A stretch of DNA of 64,000 nucleotides from Flavobacteriaceae bacterium (GTDB taxonomy: Bacteria > Bacteroidota > Bacteroidia > Flavobacteriales > Flavobacteriaceae): assembly GCA_004762155.1 (NCBI GenBank), contig SIHP01000006.1, forward strand, positions 62,001 to 126,000, in the 5' to 3' direction. The notes beneath the pieces are model-generated. The model was not told the DNA's origin. It made no database searches and saw only the letters and a program-made list of their open reading frames with translations. Positions 34,498-42,551 of this stretch are shown here, in pieces. Made by a program: the position numbers and the translations under genes. The number at the start of each line of letters is the position of its first letter. Position 1 is the first letter of the stretch.

Positions 34498-34647
34498 CTA
34501 CTTTGTTAATGTTACATTCGTGTGTGATTTATACTCAATTTCCTCAGCAATAACTTCGATTTCATTTATCTTAATTTCAATGGTATCTCCATTAGAAATA
34601 CTATTGTCTTTAATTATTCTCATTATATCTTCCTTTTTTAATTTCAT
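34498..34647 (-). CDS. Small acidic protein
   Basis: A 49-residue ORF starting MKLKKEDIMRIIKDN at 34647. The longer frame back to 34842 runs through the attC-like site and is unlikely. The start follows CGCAAAAAG, as for other small genes here. No family recognised. Confidence 0.55.
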   Translation of the reverse strand: MKLKKEDIMRIIKDNSISNGDTIEIKINEIEVIAEEIEYKSHTNVTLTK

Positions 34648-34784
34648 CTTTTTGCGTTTTTTGTAGATTTCAAAACCTACTGTTATTTTGATACAATTTG
34701 TATCTGTTAATATTCTATTCTTAAATTTTTGACATAAAAAAACAACACCTTGTGAGTGTTGTTCTGTAGTAAGTAATATTTTAA

Positions 34785-34852
34785 TTTTAACGTCTCTTGT
34801 ATGTTGCGTTTGCCTGCCGAAGGCGGCATATGCAATATACAAATTGTTGTGG
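34785..34852. repeat. attC-like palindromic site G, far end of array 2
   Basis: TTTTAAC-gtctc-TTGTATGTTGC on the left pairs with GCAATATACAA-att-GTTGTGG on the right around CTGCCGAAGGCGG. At 68 bases it is the shortest site. It marks the left limit of array 2, next to element backbone. Confidence 0.72.
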
Positions 34853-35443
34853 TTAGTTTTTTAACTCTGTTATTTTGATGTTTCCTAAATCACTTATGAT
34901 TTCATCAAACTCTTTTTCGGTTAAACACCAGCGCTCATAAGTCAGTTTTTCTTGACCGTAACCCTCAATCCAAATGGTTTTTGAGTGTTCCATAGTTACT
35001 TTATAAACTGCATCAACTATTTCTATTTTATTGGTCTCAACTTTTGTTTTAGTATTATATTCTGATTTTTCAAATTCAAACTTCTCAACTTCGATTTTTT
35101 CTTTCTTTTTCTTTGCAGTTTTAAATATTTCTAAAAATTCAAAGAATTCTTTAAAGGCGTTTTCGTCATCATTAGGATTTCTGTTTGATATTTGCCAATG
35201 CCATCCACCACTTTGTCCAAAATGTTCTGGTAAATGACCAAGAATCCAGATATTAAAGTCAGAAAAATTATTGAACTGTTCAGTTTCGAGTTGGTTTATG
35301 TCGCAACCCATTCCAAAACCTGTTATAAAAGAGTCTAAAGAATGAAAAGTGTAATCATTTCCCAAATACATAGCCTTTCTTTTTTCAAGATGCGCTAATA
35401 TTTCGTGTAAATTTGTTTTTCGATGAGTCATTTTATAAGTCAA
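34853..35443 (-). CDS. Cassette gene: unknown immunity-like protein
   Basis: The protein has 196 residues (or 192 from the ATG at 35431, which directly follows the upstream stop). HEILAHLEKRKAMYLGNDYTFHSLDSFITGF resembles a widespread family of small bacterial proteins found with toxins and immunity genes (KRPAMYLG motif). It is the last of three coupled genes in the cassette. Confidence 0.6.
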   Translation of the reverse strand: MTYKMTHRKTNLHEILAHLEKRKAMYLGNDYTFHSLDSFITGFGMGCDINQLETEQFNNFSDFNIWILGHLPEHFGQSGGWHWQISNRNPNDDENAFKEFFEFLEIFKTAKKKKEKIEVEKFEFEKSEYNTKTKVETNKIEIVDAVYKVTMEHSKTIWIEGYGQEKLTYERWCLTEKEFDEIISDLGNIKITELKN

Positions 35444-35753
35444 TTGAGAATTGTTTGTATTTGATTACAAATTCTTTAGCTTCTTTTAAATCTTTTGGAT
35501 AAAAAGCATATTGGTATGCACCTTGCTCAATTATATCATAGACTCTTTGAAAGTAAAAACCGTGATCTCTAAGAAACTCTATTTTTTTCCACTCCGAATC
35601 GTCAGATTTTTTAGGAACCCTAAATTTATGATCATAGCGAATTGTTCTATCTCCACATTCAGGACAATCTTTATAATTTTCTTTTCCATCCCAGTTTCTT
35701 TCAAATTGTTTACGACAAGAAAAGCACACAAAAGGAGCTGTCAAATTATCCAT
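35433..35753 (-). CDS. Cassette gene: zinc-ribbon protein
   Basis: The protein has 106 residues. CFSC (10-13) and CPEC (31-34) form a zinc ribbon; a helical C-terminal half follows. Its end overlaps the next gene by 11 bases. The unit also contains a second Cys-rich protein, so a metal- or nucleic-acid-binding role is likely. Confidence 0.65.
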   Translation of the reverse strand: MDNLTAPFVCFSCRKQFERNWDGKENYKDCPECGDRTIRYDHKFRVPKKSDDSEWKKIEFLRDHGFYFQRVYDIIEQGAYQYAFYPKDLKEAKEFVIKYKQFSIDL

Positions 35754-35754
35754 T

Positions 35755-35994
35755 TTAGAACCAATATTTATTTAATTCAGTTAATGTGTTTTTATCGAGT
35801 TTAAAAGGTGAGGAATCTGGCAGAACACTATCAATTCCGCATTTAGGACACATAGCTGTCTTTCCATTATCAGTTGTTTCTGAGATTTCAGATATGTCAA
35901 AAATCGACTTACAGTAATAACATCCAGCCTTATCAGATTTCTCTAATTCGGACATATTATAAATCGAATATTTAGATGCTTTTTTTATATCCAT
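35755..35994 (-). CDS. Cassette gene: CxxC-CxxC protein of a widespread small family
   Basis: The protein has 79 residues from the ATG at 35994. Pattern SIYNMSELEKSDKAGCYYCKSIF...TAMCPKCGIDSVLPD is a well-conserved family of small 'cytoplasmic proteins' with two CxxC pairs, present in many unrelated bacteria and often in gene cassettes or islands. Function unknown. An upstream ATG (36012) overlaps the cassette end and is less likely. Confidence 0.65.
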   Translation of the reverse strand: MDIKKASKYSIYNMSELEKSDKAGCYYCKSIFDISEISETTDNGKTAMCPKCGIDSVLPDSSPFKLDKNTLTELNKYWF

Positions 35995-36006
35995 TTCCTT
36001 AATTAA

Positions 36007-36203
36007 CCACAACGCTTGAGCTATTTTTAGTGCGGAAATAGAAAGTCAGAAGACTTTCAATTTAGCATTTAGGCAAAACATTTTGTTTGCTTTTATTTTT
36101 TTGTATTCAAAGTCAAATCAAAATGATTTGACGGACTCTATAAAAATACATAAAAGTTTAAATTAAACACTAAACCCCGCATTAATTATAGCTTTTGTTG
36201 TGT
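36007..36203. repeat. attC-like palindromic site H
   Basis: CCACAAC-gcttg-AGCTATTTTTAGTGCGG on the left and CCGCATTAATTATAGCT-ttt-GTTGTGT on the right enclose about 140 bases containing GAAAGTC-agaa-GACTTTC and CAAATCAAAATGATTTG. The left end TAACCACAAC is the exact complement of the cassette start at 34846-34855. Confidence 0.78.
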
Positions 36204-36274
36204 GTTCGTTTTTTCTATTGAGTTCCTTTAAAATTATGTTAGAATAAATTGAATTATCTCGATTTTCCTTTTTC

Positions 36275-36688
36275 TTAGTCAATTCTTGCACAAAGCCAAG
36301 TTCCTTCTATAATAGGTTCATTCTTCGAATATGCAATTCCGGACTGTTTTATTAATTTGTTACTTACTCTAATGTTCTTAATAACAAATTTAATTTCCTC
36401 GTTATAAGATACTCCTTTTAAAAAAGTCACGTTTTCCATAGTTGCTAATCCAAAAAGTCCTTCTACAAGTTTAGCTTTTTTCACACCTGCCCCTCCACAT
36501 TGAGCCATTGCTTCCATTAAAATAGTTCCAGGGATAAAATTAAATTCAGGAAAACTACCAGTTAACATATGATTTGATTTGTCAAAACTTTTTATTCCAA
36601 TAATTTCTTTTTCATTTGCTGATATAATTCTATCTACAAATAAAAAAGGGAATCTATGTGGAATTAATTTTTCTATTTCTGTTTCCAT
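36275..36688 (-). CDS. Cassette gene: FabZ/FabA-like hotdog protein, catalytic His replaced
   Basis: The protein has 137 residues with the 3-hydroxyacyl-ACP dehydratase layout: HRFPFLFVDRI (11-21) and PGTILMEAMAQCGG (53-66, with Glu59). The usual GHFP catalytic His is replaced: the segment reads TGSFPEF (Ser45). It therefore may not dehydrate acyl chains by the normal mechanism. As a single-gene cassette it may modify a lipid or secondary metabolite, or bind acyl-ACP. Confidence 0.75.
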   Translation of the reverse strand: METEIEKLIPHRFPFLFVDRIISANEKEIIGIKSFDKSNHMLTGSFPEFNFIPGTILMEAMAQCGGAGVKKAKLVEGLFGLATMENVTFLKGVSYNEEIKFVIKNIRVSNKLIKQSGIAYSKNEPIIEGTWLCARID

Positions 36689-36718
36689 TTTTATATATTT
36701 TTGTTTTTTTCAAATGAC

Positions 36719-37065
36719 TCACAACGTTGCGTGTATGTTTAGTGCGGAAATAGAAAGTCAGAGACTTTCAGTTTAGCACGAGGCAAAACATTTTGTTTGC
36801 CTTTATCTTTTTTGTTCGAAAGTCAAATCAAAATGATTTGACGGACTTTGTAAAAATACACAACCCTTTGATTAAACACTAAAGCCCGCATTAAATATAC
36901 ACATTGTGGCTGTTGCACAACTTCAATTTTTAAATAAATTGGTAATTTCACTAGAACAACACAAATAAAAATCACTAAAAAACAGAGTTTTAAGAATTGT
37001 TTCATTTGAGGGAAATAGCTTTTTTCTATAATTTTATAGTTGTGCAACAGCCACCATTGTTAGGC
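36719..37065. repeat. attC-like palindromic site I, split by a miniature element
   Basis: Left part CACAAC-gttgc-GTGTATGTTTAGTGCGG and right part CCGCATTAAATATACAC-att- are followed by a 145-bp insertion (36908-37052) and then ACCATTGTTAGGC, so the site was whole before the insertion. It is a member of the same sequence group as site H. Confidence 0.75.
36908..37052. mobile_element. Miniature inverted-repeat element (145 bp)
   Basis: Perfect 15-bp ends GGCTGTTGCACAACT (36908-36922) and AGTTGTGCAACAGCC (37038-37052) enclose 115 bases. CATTGT flanks it at 36902-36907 and 37055-37060 (two extra bases on the right), which may be a target duplication. There is no complete transposase. The ends resemble those of GGCTGTTGCAC-type insertion sequences. 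Confidence 0.75.
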
Positions 37066-37069
37066 ACAG

Positions 37070-38116
37070 TTATTTTATTTCTCTTAATTCAGGGTAATCA
37101 TCATAATATTTTTCAATTACTTTGATACTTCCAGGAAGTTCTTTTTCAGTTTCTAAAAGCATTTCTTTCATATAATTTAGAAATCCTTTTTTTTCTTCTT
37201 CTTGTTCAATAGAATCTAAATGTTGAAGCATATTAAAAATTGCGGCGTCAACATCTGATTCAAATATTGTTTCATATTGCTTTGTTTCAAATAATAATTG
37301 TTCAATTACTGGTAACCTGTTACTTTCTTCTTCACTGGGAAAAATTAAATCTATTGTTGTAATGAAGTTTTCAAATTCAATATAACCTGAGAATTGGATT
37401 CTATTCTCACCAACTATTTTGTCTAATGTTACTTTAGCATCATTCCTTTTTACCGTGTCTATTTCTTCAATTTGAATTTTACTAGCTTTCTTTGCAATTT
37501 TATTCCTCTTTTTTTGAAAAGTTTCTAAATTTTTGATTTCGTTAAATTTTTTATCGAAAATATTAACCATAATGAAATCTTTATTTATTGCCTCTGAGAC
37601 ATCATACATTCTTGGATATAATGTGCAAGTATTTACTTCATTCAAAACTGAGTTATCATTAATCCAACCCATAGGTGCTTTAATTATTAATCCATTTTTT
37701 CCACGATACGACAAAGCATAGAGTCCTTGGTTTTCATTTAATTCTTTTAATGAGCAAATTTGTAATTCAATGAATCTTGGGTCATTATGTGCTCTTAGAT
37801 AAGCACTTTTTGTATATCCTTTGTTAGTGATAATTATTGCTCTATCTGCATTAACATCATCCAAAAATCCAAGTATTGATTCAACAATCTTAACATCAAT
37901 TTTTTTATTGAAATGTTTACATTCTACTACTTGTCTAAATTTTCTACCAGCAACAAACCCCTCAACAAGAACATCTAATTGACGTTTTCTTTTTGAATAT
38001 TTACCTTTAATTTTATGATTTTCTAAAATTACAGAATCGGGATATTGAATTTTTAATAAATTAAAAATATCTTCTTCATATTTTTTCCATTCAGGTTTTT
38101 CTTTCGCTGGTTTCAT
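37070..38116 (-). CDS. Cassette gene: Mrr/PD-(D/E)xK restriction-endonuclease-like protein
   Basis: The protein has 348 residues. The N-terminal nuclease domain shows RQLDVLVEG (Asp48) and VVECKHFNKKIDV (Glu65, Lys67), then LGFLDDVNADRAIIITNKGYTKSA, the Mrr-like core; an EEEE-rich C-terminal domain follows, probably for sensing. Such stand-alone Mrr-type enzymes cut modified or invading DNA. Single gene in its cassette; cassette ends GTTAGGCACA and TGTGCCTAAC match exactly. Confidence 0.78.
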   Translation of the reverse strand: MKPAKEKPEWKKYEEDIFNLLKIQYPDSVILENHKIKGKYSKRKRQLDVLVEGFVAGRKFRQVVECKHFNKKIDVKIVESILGFLDDVNADRAIIITNKGYTKSAYLRAHNDPRFIELQICSLKELNENQGLYALSYRGKNGLIIKAPMGWINDNSVLNEVNTCTLYPRMYDVSEAINKDFIMVNIFDKKFNEIKNLETFQKKRNKIAKKASKIQIEEIDTVKRNDAKVTLDKIVGENRIQFSGYIEFENFITTIDLIFPSEEESNRLPVIEQLLFETKQYETIFESDVDAAIFNMLQHLDSIEQEEEKKGFLNYMKEMLLETEKELPGSIKVIEKYYDDYPELREIK

Positions 38117-38126
38117 AGTGTATTGT

Positions 38127-38324
38127 GCCTAACGGCTTCGGCTAAGGTTAGTACGGGATTAAATTAGCATTTAATTTCGTATTAAGCGATTAGCCAAAAC
38201 TTTTTATTTTGTTTTATCTTTTTCTGTTCTAAAGCCAAATCAAAAGATTTGGCGAACTTTATAAAAATACACTAAACTTTGGATTAAGCACCAAAACCCG
38301 TATTAATTTTAGCCATTGTTAGCT
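38127..38324. repeat. attC-like palindromic site J
   Basis: GCCTAAC-ggcttc-GGCTAAGGTTAGTACGGG and CCCGTATTAATTTTAGCC-att-GTTAGCT enclose about 140 bases nearly identical to site D. GCCTAAC and the next-cassette form GTTAGGC fit the integron RYYYAAC/GTTRRRY consensus. Confidence 0.8.
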
Positions 38325-38332
38325 ACAGTTTA

Positions 38333-38797
38333 TTATTGATTGCTACTTAAAATAATAGTTCCATCTAATAAAATCGGTATCATTTGGAACATATTTTCTC
38401 TATATTCAAAACTTAAAATACCAATAAAAATTTCATTTTTTTTGTCAATCGTTTCTACATTTTGAATAGATATTTCCGAAAATTTTAGTTTAATTGGTTC
38501 TAACTCTTTTAATAAATGTTTTTTTCCATTTCTAATAAGTAATTCTATATTAATATTTGTCAAATTAATTTTTTCAAAGTTTCTAATATCAGAATTTGTA
38601 AGTGCCCAATATTCTGTGATATTTTCATTATCAATTCCAGAACTCAGGAATATACTAAGAGAGTCTTTTTTTTTATAGTCAGGCTTATGATATTTTATTT
38701 TTTCCTCTATTTTTCCTTTCTGCTCTTTATTAACTGTTTTAGCATCGTTTAAATCACAACTAATAAGTGTAAAAAATAGTAAGATTAAAAGTATTCT
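38333..38797 (-). CDS. Cassette gene: unknown lipoprotein
   Basis: From ATG 38797 the protein has 154 residues with a signal ending FTLISC (Cys18 region). The mature part is charged with a beta-rich C-terminus. No family recognised. It is the cassette nearest the leader of array 2; cassette ends GTTAGCTACA and TGTAGCTAAC are exact complements. Confidence 0.6.
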   Translation of the reverse strand, partial: RILLILLFFTLISCDLNDAKTVNKEQKGKIEEKIKYHKPDYKKKDSLSIFLSSGIDNENITEYWALTNSDIRNFEKINLTNINIELLIRNGKKHLLKELEPIKLKFSEISIQNVETIDKKNEIFIGILSFEYRENMFQMIPILLDGTIILSSNQ

Positions 38798-38821
38798 CAT
38801 TTTACATTTTTTTGTAATTGT

Positions 38822-38935
38822 AGCTAACATGTTTATATAAGCACCTTAATTGCTGTATACATGCCAAATAGAGATATATACGCAATAAAGATGCTTAAAA
38901 TTACATCTTTTTTTACTTACTACAATTATGTCAAA
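38822..38935 (+). repeat. Leader of cassette array 2 (partial)
   Basis: TAGCTAAC-atg-TTTATATAAGCACC, then TTAATTGCTGTATACATGCCAAATAGAGATATATACGC and the AAGATG...ACATC segment match the leaders at 19881 and 56593. The second arm with GTTAAAC and the outer tail are missing, so this copy is truncated or diverged before the methyltransferase gene. Confidence 0.75.
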
Positions 38936-38971
38936 GAACTTTTTATTTTTTAGCAGTATTTATAACTACTG

Positions 38972-39625
38972 TTATTTTATAAAGTCGAAAATATCGACCT
39001 GTTTAATGTTTTGTTTTTGCATTACACCTAATGCGCAATCGAGAATATATTTTCCTGTATCCGGATGAACACAATTTCTCAATACTTGAACCGGATCATG
39101 GTTTCCATTTAAATATATTTTTTCGGTATAATCTTCATAGCCTAACCATTTTTTTAAATCATCATATTTTGCATCAATGAAATTCTTAACATTTTTTTTT
39201 TCAAAACTTCCAATAGGAAAATTTGACCAAATGCAATGCCGTCCTATTTTTTTAAAAGGTATAAGTTCAGTGTAAAATGGTTTTACATTTTCAACAACCC
39301 ATTTACCAGGGAAGAACTCTTTTAAAAATATTATCTCCTGCCAAAGTTTCATATCTGGATAACGACGTAGATTATATCTTTTATGATTTACTCTTGACAT
39401 AGCTGAATGTGTTTGACAAGGAGGTGAAGCCCAAACAAAATCAAAATTTTGATAATTGTTTAATAAATATTCATGAGCATCACCGATAATTATAGTATCG
39501 GTTGGATAGTATTTTGAATAAACTGAAGCTACATCCGGATTAATTTCTATAGCAGTAATTTCATGTTCATTACTCCACAGCTTACGATTACCTCCAATTC
39601 CCGCATATAAATTCAATATCTTCAT
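38972..39625 (-). CDS. Orphan C5-cytosine DNA methyltransferase
   Basis: The protein has 217 residues, short for the family. Motif I is NLYAGIGGNRKLW, motif IV ASPPCQTHSAMSR (Cys70 nucleophile) and motif VI WVVENV; the recognition region is small. No restriction enzyme is adjacent, so it probably masks the element's DNA from host enzymes, as in many phages. It lies just outside array 2 in element backbone. Confidence 0.82.
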   Translation of the reverse strand: MKILNLYAGIGGNRKLWSNEHEITAIEINPDVASVYSKYYPTDTIIIGDAHEYLLNNYQNFDFVWASPPCQTHSAMSRVNHKRYNLRRYPDMKLWQEIIFLKEFFPGKWVVENVKPFYTELIPFKKIGRHCIWSNFPIGSFEKKNVKNFIDAKYDDLKKWLGYEDYTEKIYLNGNHDPVQVLRNCVHPDTGKYILDCALGVMQKQNIKQVDIFDFIK

Positions 39626-39638
39626 ATCTACTGTTTAT

Positions 39639-39929
39639 TTATACAAAAGGGAAAGGAGTTTCTATTTCCCTATTTTTAATTAAACTTTCTAATTTTATTT
39701 TTCCTGTTGTAATTTCTTTAGCGTGTTTCTTACAAGGAATAAAACCACTAAACACACCTTCTATACAAGCTGCTTTATATCTTCTTTTATCTTCCTTTGT
39801 TGGATTCCCATTCATTAATTGAGGCGGTTGTTCACAGAATTCTCTTATACAACAATCAGGGTAACCAAGAGCTTTGCCAAATGGCTCATTTTCTATAGTC
39901 CATGCTCTTATTAAATTTCTTTTATTCAT
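39639..39929 (-). CDS. Cys-rich small protein (GYPDCCIREF motif)
   Basis: The protein has 96 residues. LGYPDCCIREFCEQPP and the later CIEGVFSGFIPCKKHAKEI hold five Cys and one His, probably a metal or Fe-S site. The GYP(D/E)CC motif recurs in small phage and archaeal proteins of unknown function. It lies 13 bases above the methyltransferase gene and may work with it. Confidence 0.6.
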   Translation of the reverse strand: MNKRNLIRAWTIENEPFGKALGYPDCCIREFCEQPPQLMNGNPTKEDKRRYKAACIEGVFSGFIPCKKHAKEITTGKIKLESLIKNREIETPFPFV

Positions 39930-40019
39930 AATTCTACTGTTTGTTTTTATGTTTTTTTCTCAAAAATGAGTGTGTTATTTTAATCTTTATCTTTGTTATT
40001 ATTAATTAAAAAATATGTT

Positions 40020-40247
40020 ATGATCTTAGCTACTTTAAGTATTTTATCTGAATTTATAGGAATTATGTTGCTCTCCATATATGGTGTTCCTAATAAAAAA
40101 CTTTATGATTCAATCCTTTTAGATTCAGTTCTTTCAGAAGAGGAAGAAATAAAGATTTTTGTCAGATCGAAATATGGTCTAATCTCACTACTATTTGGTC
40201 TAATATTACAAATGGGGTCTATGATTCAAATAATTTATAATTCATAG
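40020..40247 (+). CDS. Small two-helix membrane protein
   Basis: The protein has 75 residues with hydrophobic helices at both ends (MILATLSILSEFIGIMLLSIY and LISLLFGLILQMGSMIQIIY). It is one of the few plus-strand ORFs in this part. A TTG at 39993 could extend it. No family recognised. Confidence 0.45.
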   Translation: MILATLSILSEFIGIMLLSIYGVPNKKLYDSILLDSVLSEEEEIKIFVRSKYGLISLLFGLILQMGSMIQIIYNS

Positions 40248-40317
40248 TTTCTACAGGTTTTATTTTGTTTTTAAATTTTGTATATTCATAACTTACTAAC
40301 TTTAAAAAATTCTAAAA

Positions 40318-40437
40318 ATGACAAAGCCAAAATCTAGTCCTAAACCATCATCACCTAAAACTAATCCTAACTACCCTTCATCAACTGGCAATAAATCAGG
40401 AGGAAATAGAGGTAATACTCCAAAAACTAAAAAATAA
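40318..40437 (+). CDS. Small Lys/Pro/Ser-rich basic protein
   Basis: A 39-codon ORF, MTKPKSSPKPSSPKTNPNYP then SSTGNKSGGNRGN and PKTKK, followed at once by a clear terminator on the same strand. Similar short PxK/NYPSxTGN...GG peptides occur widely in Bacteroidetes. Its own terminator supports real expression. Disordered; nucleic-acid binding is a guess. Confidence 0.6.
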   Translation: MTKPKSSPKPSSPKTNPNYPSSTGNKSGGNRGNTPKTKK

Positions 40438-40444
40438 ACTTACG

Positions 40445-40468
40445 GCTCTCTCTTTTGAGAGCTTTTTT
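40445..40468 (+). terminator. Terminator after the small basic protein
   Basis: GCTCTC (40445-40450) pairs with GAGAGC (40457-40462) across a six-base loop, followed by seven T. It begins seven bases after the stop codon of the 39-codon gene. Confidence 0.78.
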
Positions 40469-40481
40469 ATTTAACTACAGA

Positions 40482-40706
40482 TTAATTAAAAAATTTAGAA
40501 GCATTAACTTCCATTCCATAACTCGCAACCTCTTGCAATAAATCATTGTTTAATTCAGTTTTTGGTGAAATAGTAAGGTAGCCACCTCTGGGTGCAGTTG
40601 TTGCTTGAATAGCTCTAGTATCTCCTTTAGAAAATTCTACAAGGACAGTTACTTTTTCAATTGTTCCATTTTTAAAAACAATATTTGATTTTAGTATATT
40701 TTCCAT
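40482..40706 (-). CDS. Small unknown protein
   Basis: The protein has 74 residues, beta-rich, soluble (IVFKNGTIEKVTVLVEFSKGDT, then RAIQATTAPRGGYLTISPKT). Its leader carries TTGCGTTTTT and TTTTTGCGC on the plus strand, a motif shared with other genes here. No family recognised. Confidence 0.55.
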   Translation of the reverse strand: MENILKSNIVFKNGTIEKVTVLVEFSKGDTRAIQATTAPRGGYLTISPKTELNNDLLQEVASYGMEVNASKFFN

Positions 40707-40773
40707 TTTATTGCGTTTTTGAGTTAATGTTTTCGTTTTTGCGCAGCTTATAAAAGCTACAGTTTTCTATTTC

Positions 40774-40926
40774 TTAGATGTAAATGTTTAACTCTTCCTC
40801 TAGTCTTTTTTTACTAAGTCTTTTATCTTCTTTTAAAACTTTTTTTAGTGCTTTTTGATAAGAATAATCTTGATCCATAAGTTGCAATACTTTTGAGCAC
40901 GCTGTACTTTTTTTTCTTCTAGCCAT
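40774..40926 (-). CDS. Small basic helical protein
   Basis: A 50-codon ORF: MARRKKSTACSKVLQLMDQD, then YSYQKALKKVLKEDKRLSKKRLEEEL. Highly charged and helical, with the look of a small DNA-binding or regulatory protein. Spacing fits the surrounding minus-strand run. Confidence 0.55.
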   Translation of the reverse strand: MARRKKSTACSKVLQLMDQDYSYQKALKKVLKEDKRLSKKRLEEELNIYI

Positions 40927-40954
40927 TGTTATTTATGCTTTGTGTAAGTGAAAT

Positions 40955-41221
40955 CTATTTAATTAAAGTGCCATGTAAATTTCCAGTGAAACCAGTTTCG
41001 GATAATTCAATTGATTCAATTTTAAATATGTAATCATCACCATTAAAAAGTGAATCAGATTTATAAATGATATCACCAACAGATGGTATATGACAAATAC
41101 TAATTGTTTTTATTTTTTTGCCACCTGAATAAATATCAAAGTCAATTTCAGTTTCTTTTTTAATCTCTTTTGATATTTCCATACTTAATTTGTAGAGAAA
41201 TAATTTTAACTTTTTTTTCAT
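40955..41221 (-). CDS. Small unknown protein
   Basis: The protein has 88 residues: a Lys-rich start, a helix, then a beta-rich part (TISICHIPSVGDIIYKSDSL, FKIESIELSETGFTGNLHG). No membrane segment, no family recognised. Confidence 0.55.
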   Translation of the reverse strand: MKKKLKLFLYKLSMEISKEIKKETEIDFDIYSGGKKIKTISICHIPSVGDIIYKSDSLFNGDDYIFKIESIELSETGFTGNLHGTLIK

Positions 41222-41302
41222 CTAAATACCTTTTAATAAAATTCATTTAAACCCTAAAACTGTTTTTTATAATTTGATACAGTTTCTTATAATTTGTTTA
41301 CA

Positions 41303-41905
41303 CTACTCTTTTATAGGTTTACACTTATGCCTATTTTTTGCGTTTTGAGAACTAAAAGGAGTTTCGCAATCTTCACAGAAAAACCGTAATGATTCCGTTT
41401 TCTTTCGTTCCAATTCCTTTATGTTTTCTTTTAATTCGTTAGCTTTCTTTTGCAGCTCGTTGTAGTTCTGTAATTTTTCGTTATTGGTTTTTGCAATTTC
41501 GTTTTGCAATTGCCCATATTTGTTAACGAATACACTCACTAATAAAAAACCTATTAGTGCGATTAATACACTTAAAAAAATTGCTTTGAATTTCGTTTCT
41601 CCAACAGTAGTATATGCATGAAAAAGAAAAAGCAACATAAAAGCATCTAAAACAGATATTAAATAAGGAATCATTTTGTTTTTCACATGAATTGAAACTA
41701 CCAAAAGAGAAAACGCAATGGTAATTGCCATTAAGCAGCTGCTAATTAATCTTGGTAAGCTTTCTGTGATAACATTAGTAAGTACATCTAATAACAAAAA
41801 GGTTAACTTAAACGCATAGCTGATAATATAGAAAAGCACCAATATGGTTACTAATCGTAAACTTGTAATTTGATTTTCTAATCTATAATTCATCATTTCC
41901 ATCAT
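41303..41905 (-). CDS. Four-helix membrane protein with coiled coil and zinc finger
   Basis: The protein has 200 residues: four membrane helices (about 18-125), a coiled coil (130-172), then CEDCETPFSSQNAKNRHKC, a CxxC...HxC finger. Start may be at the third ATG (41893). The end-on zinc finger suggests that it tethers DNA or a protein to the membrane. Overlaps the upstream gene by 23 bases. Confidence 0.6.
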   Translation of the reverse strand: MMEMMNYRLENQITSLRLVTILVLFYIISYAFKLTFLLLDVLTNVITESLPRLISSCLMAITIAFSLLVVSIHVKNKMIPYLISVLDAFMLLFLFHAYTTVGETKFKAIFLSVLIALIGFLLVSVFVNKYGQLQNEIAKTNNEKLQNYNELQKKANELKENIKELERKKTESLRFFCEDCETPFSSQNAKNRHKCKPIKE

Positions 41906-42239
41906 TTACTTTTTTATCTAAAAGGTTAATTACATTTTGCGCATTTAAACTTTGATACTGATTGTCTAATAATGCTATGTAATTCACAAAAAGTTTTTTT
42001 AAAGCCCATACTTCATAGTATTTTAATGAAAGGCTTATTTTTTTATCTCTATTCAATAGGTCGAGCTTCTGTTGAATTGATAGTTTTTTCTTTTCAAAAA
42101 GTATATATAATTCTGCACCAATAGAAGCGTTTATCTTTTCTTCTACAGAAAGTGCAGCAAAATTTAATGAATGAACTTTTTTAAGCAGCTTTGCAATAAT
42201 GAATACCTGATCTATTGAAAATTTTAGTTTAACTATCAT
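41883..42239 (-). CDS. Unknown helical protein
   Basis: The protein has 118 residues, all helical, no membrane segment. It is coupled to both neighbours (23-base and four-base overlaps), so it probably works with the zinc-ribbon protein above and the membrane protein below, perhaps in replication. Confidence 0.55.
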   Translation of the reverse strand: MIVKLKFSIDQVFIIAKLLKKVHSLNFAALSVEEKINASIGAELYILFEKKKLSIQQKLDLLNRDKKISLSLKYYEVWALKKLFVNYIALLDNQYQSLNAQNVINLLDKKVNDGNDEL

Positions 42240-42541
42240 AATCGAATACTTGTTACTAGTTTTCCAGTAGTATTGTTGTAGAAATTTACTACGTTGGTAA
42301 CATTTGCGTATTTTGAATCTTTAAAACGCCTAAACATTGCGTTTACCAAAACGTTGAAATTCTTTCTGTTTTTACTTAGGTGATTGTACCATACGGGATT
42401 AAATTTTCTATCTCCATTAGATATTTTTAAATCGTCATTACCATGTTTTAAAAGCATTACCATTTTTAACTCGCTGCAATTAGAACATGTAATTTTATTA
42501 TTTGCACCACAAGAGCATTTAATATTAGTTTCGTTATTCAT
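42236..42541 (-). CDS. Zinc-ribbon protein
   Basis: The protein has 101 residues with CSCGANNKITCSNC near residues 9-22, a four-Cys zinc site, then a helical basic domain (WYNHLSKNRKNFNVLVNAMFRRF). It lies ten bases below the replication-type gene and overlaps the next by four bases. Likely a DNA-binding accessory. Confidence 0.6.
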   Translation of the reverse strand: MNNETNIKCSCGANNKITCSNCSELKMVMLLKHGNDDLKISNGDRKFNPVWYNHLSKNRKNFNVLVNAMFRRFKDSKYANVTNVVNFYNNTTGKLVTSIRL

Positions 42542-42551
42542 TTTTATATAA

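Noticed and set aside
36823..37047. A 74-codon minus-strand ORF with a membrane-like segment
   Set aside because: It crosses site I and the miniature element; its frame is made by the insertion and its last part is palindrome sequence.
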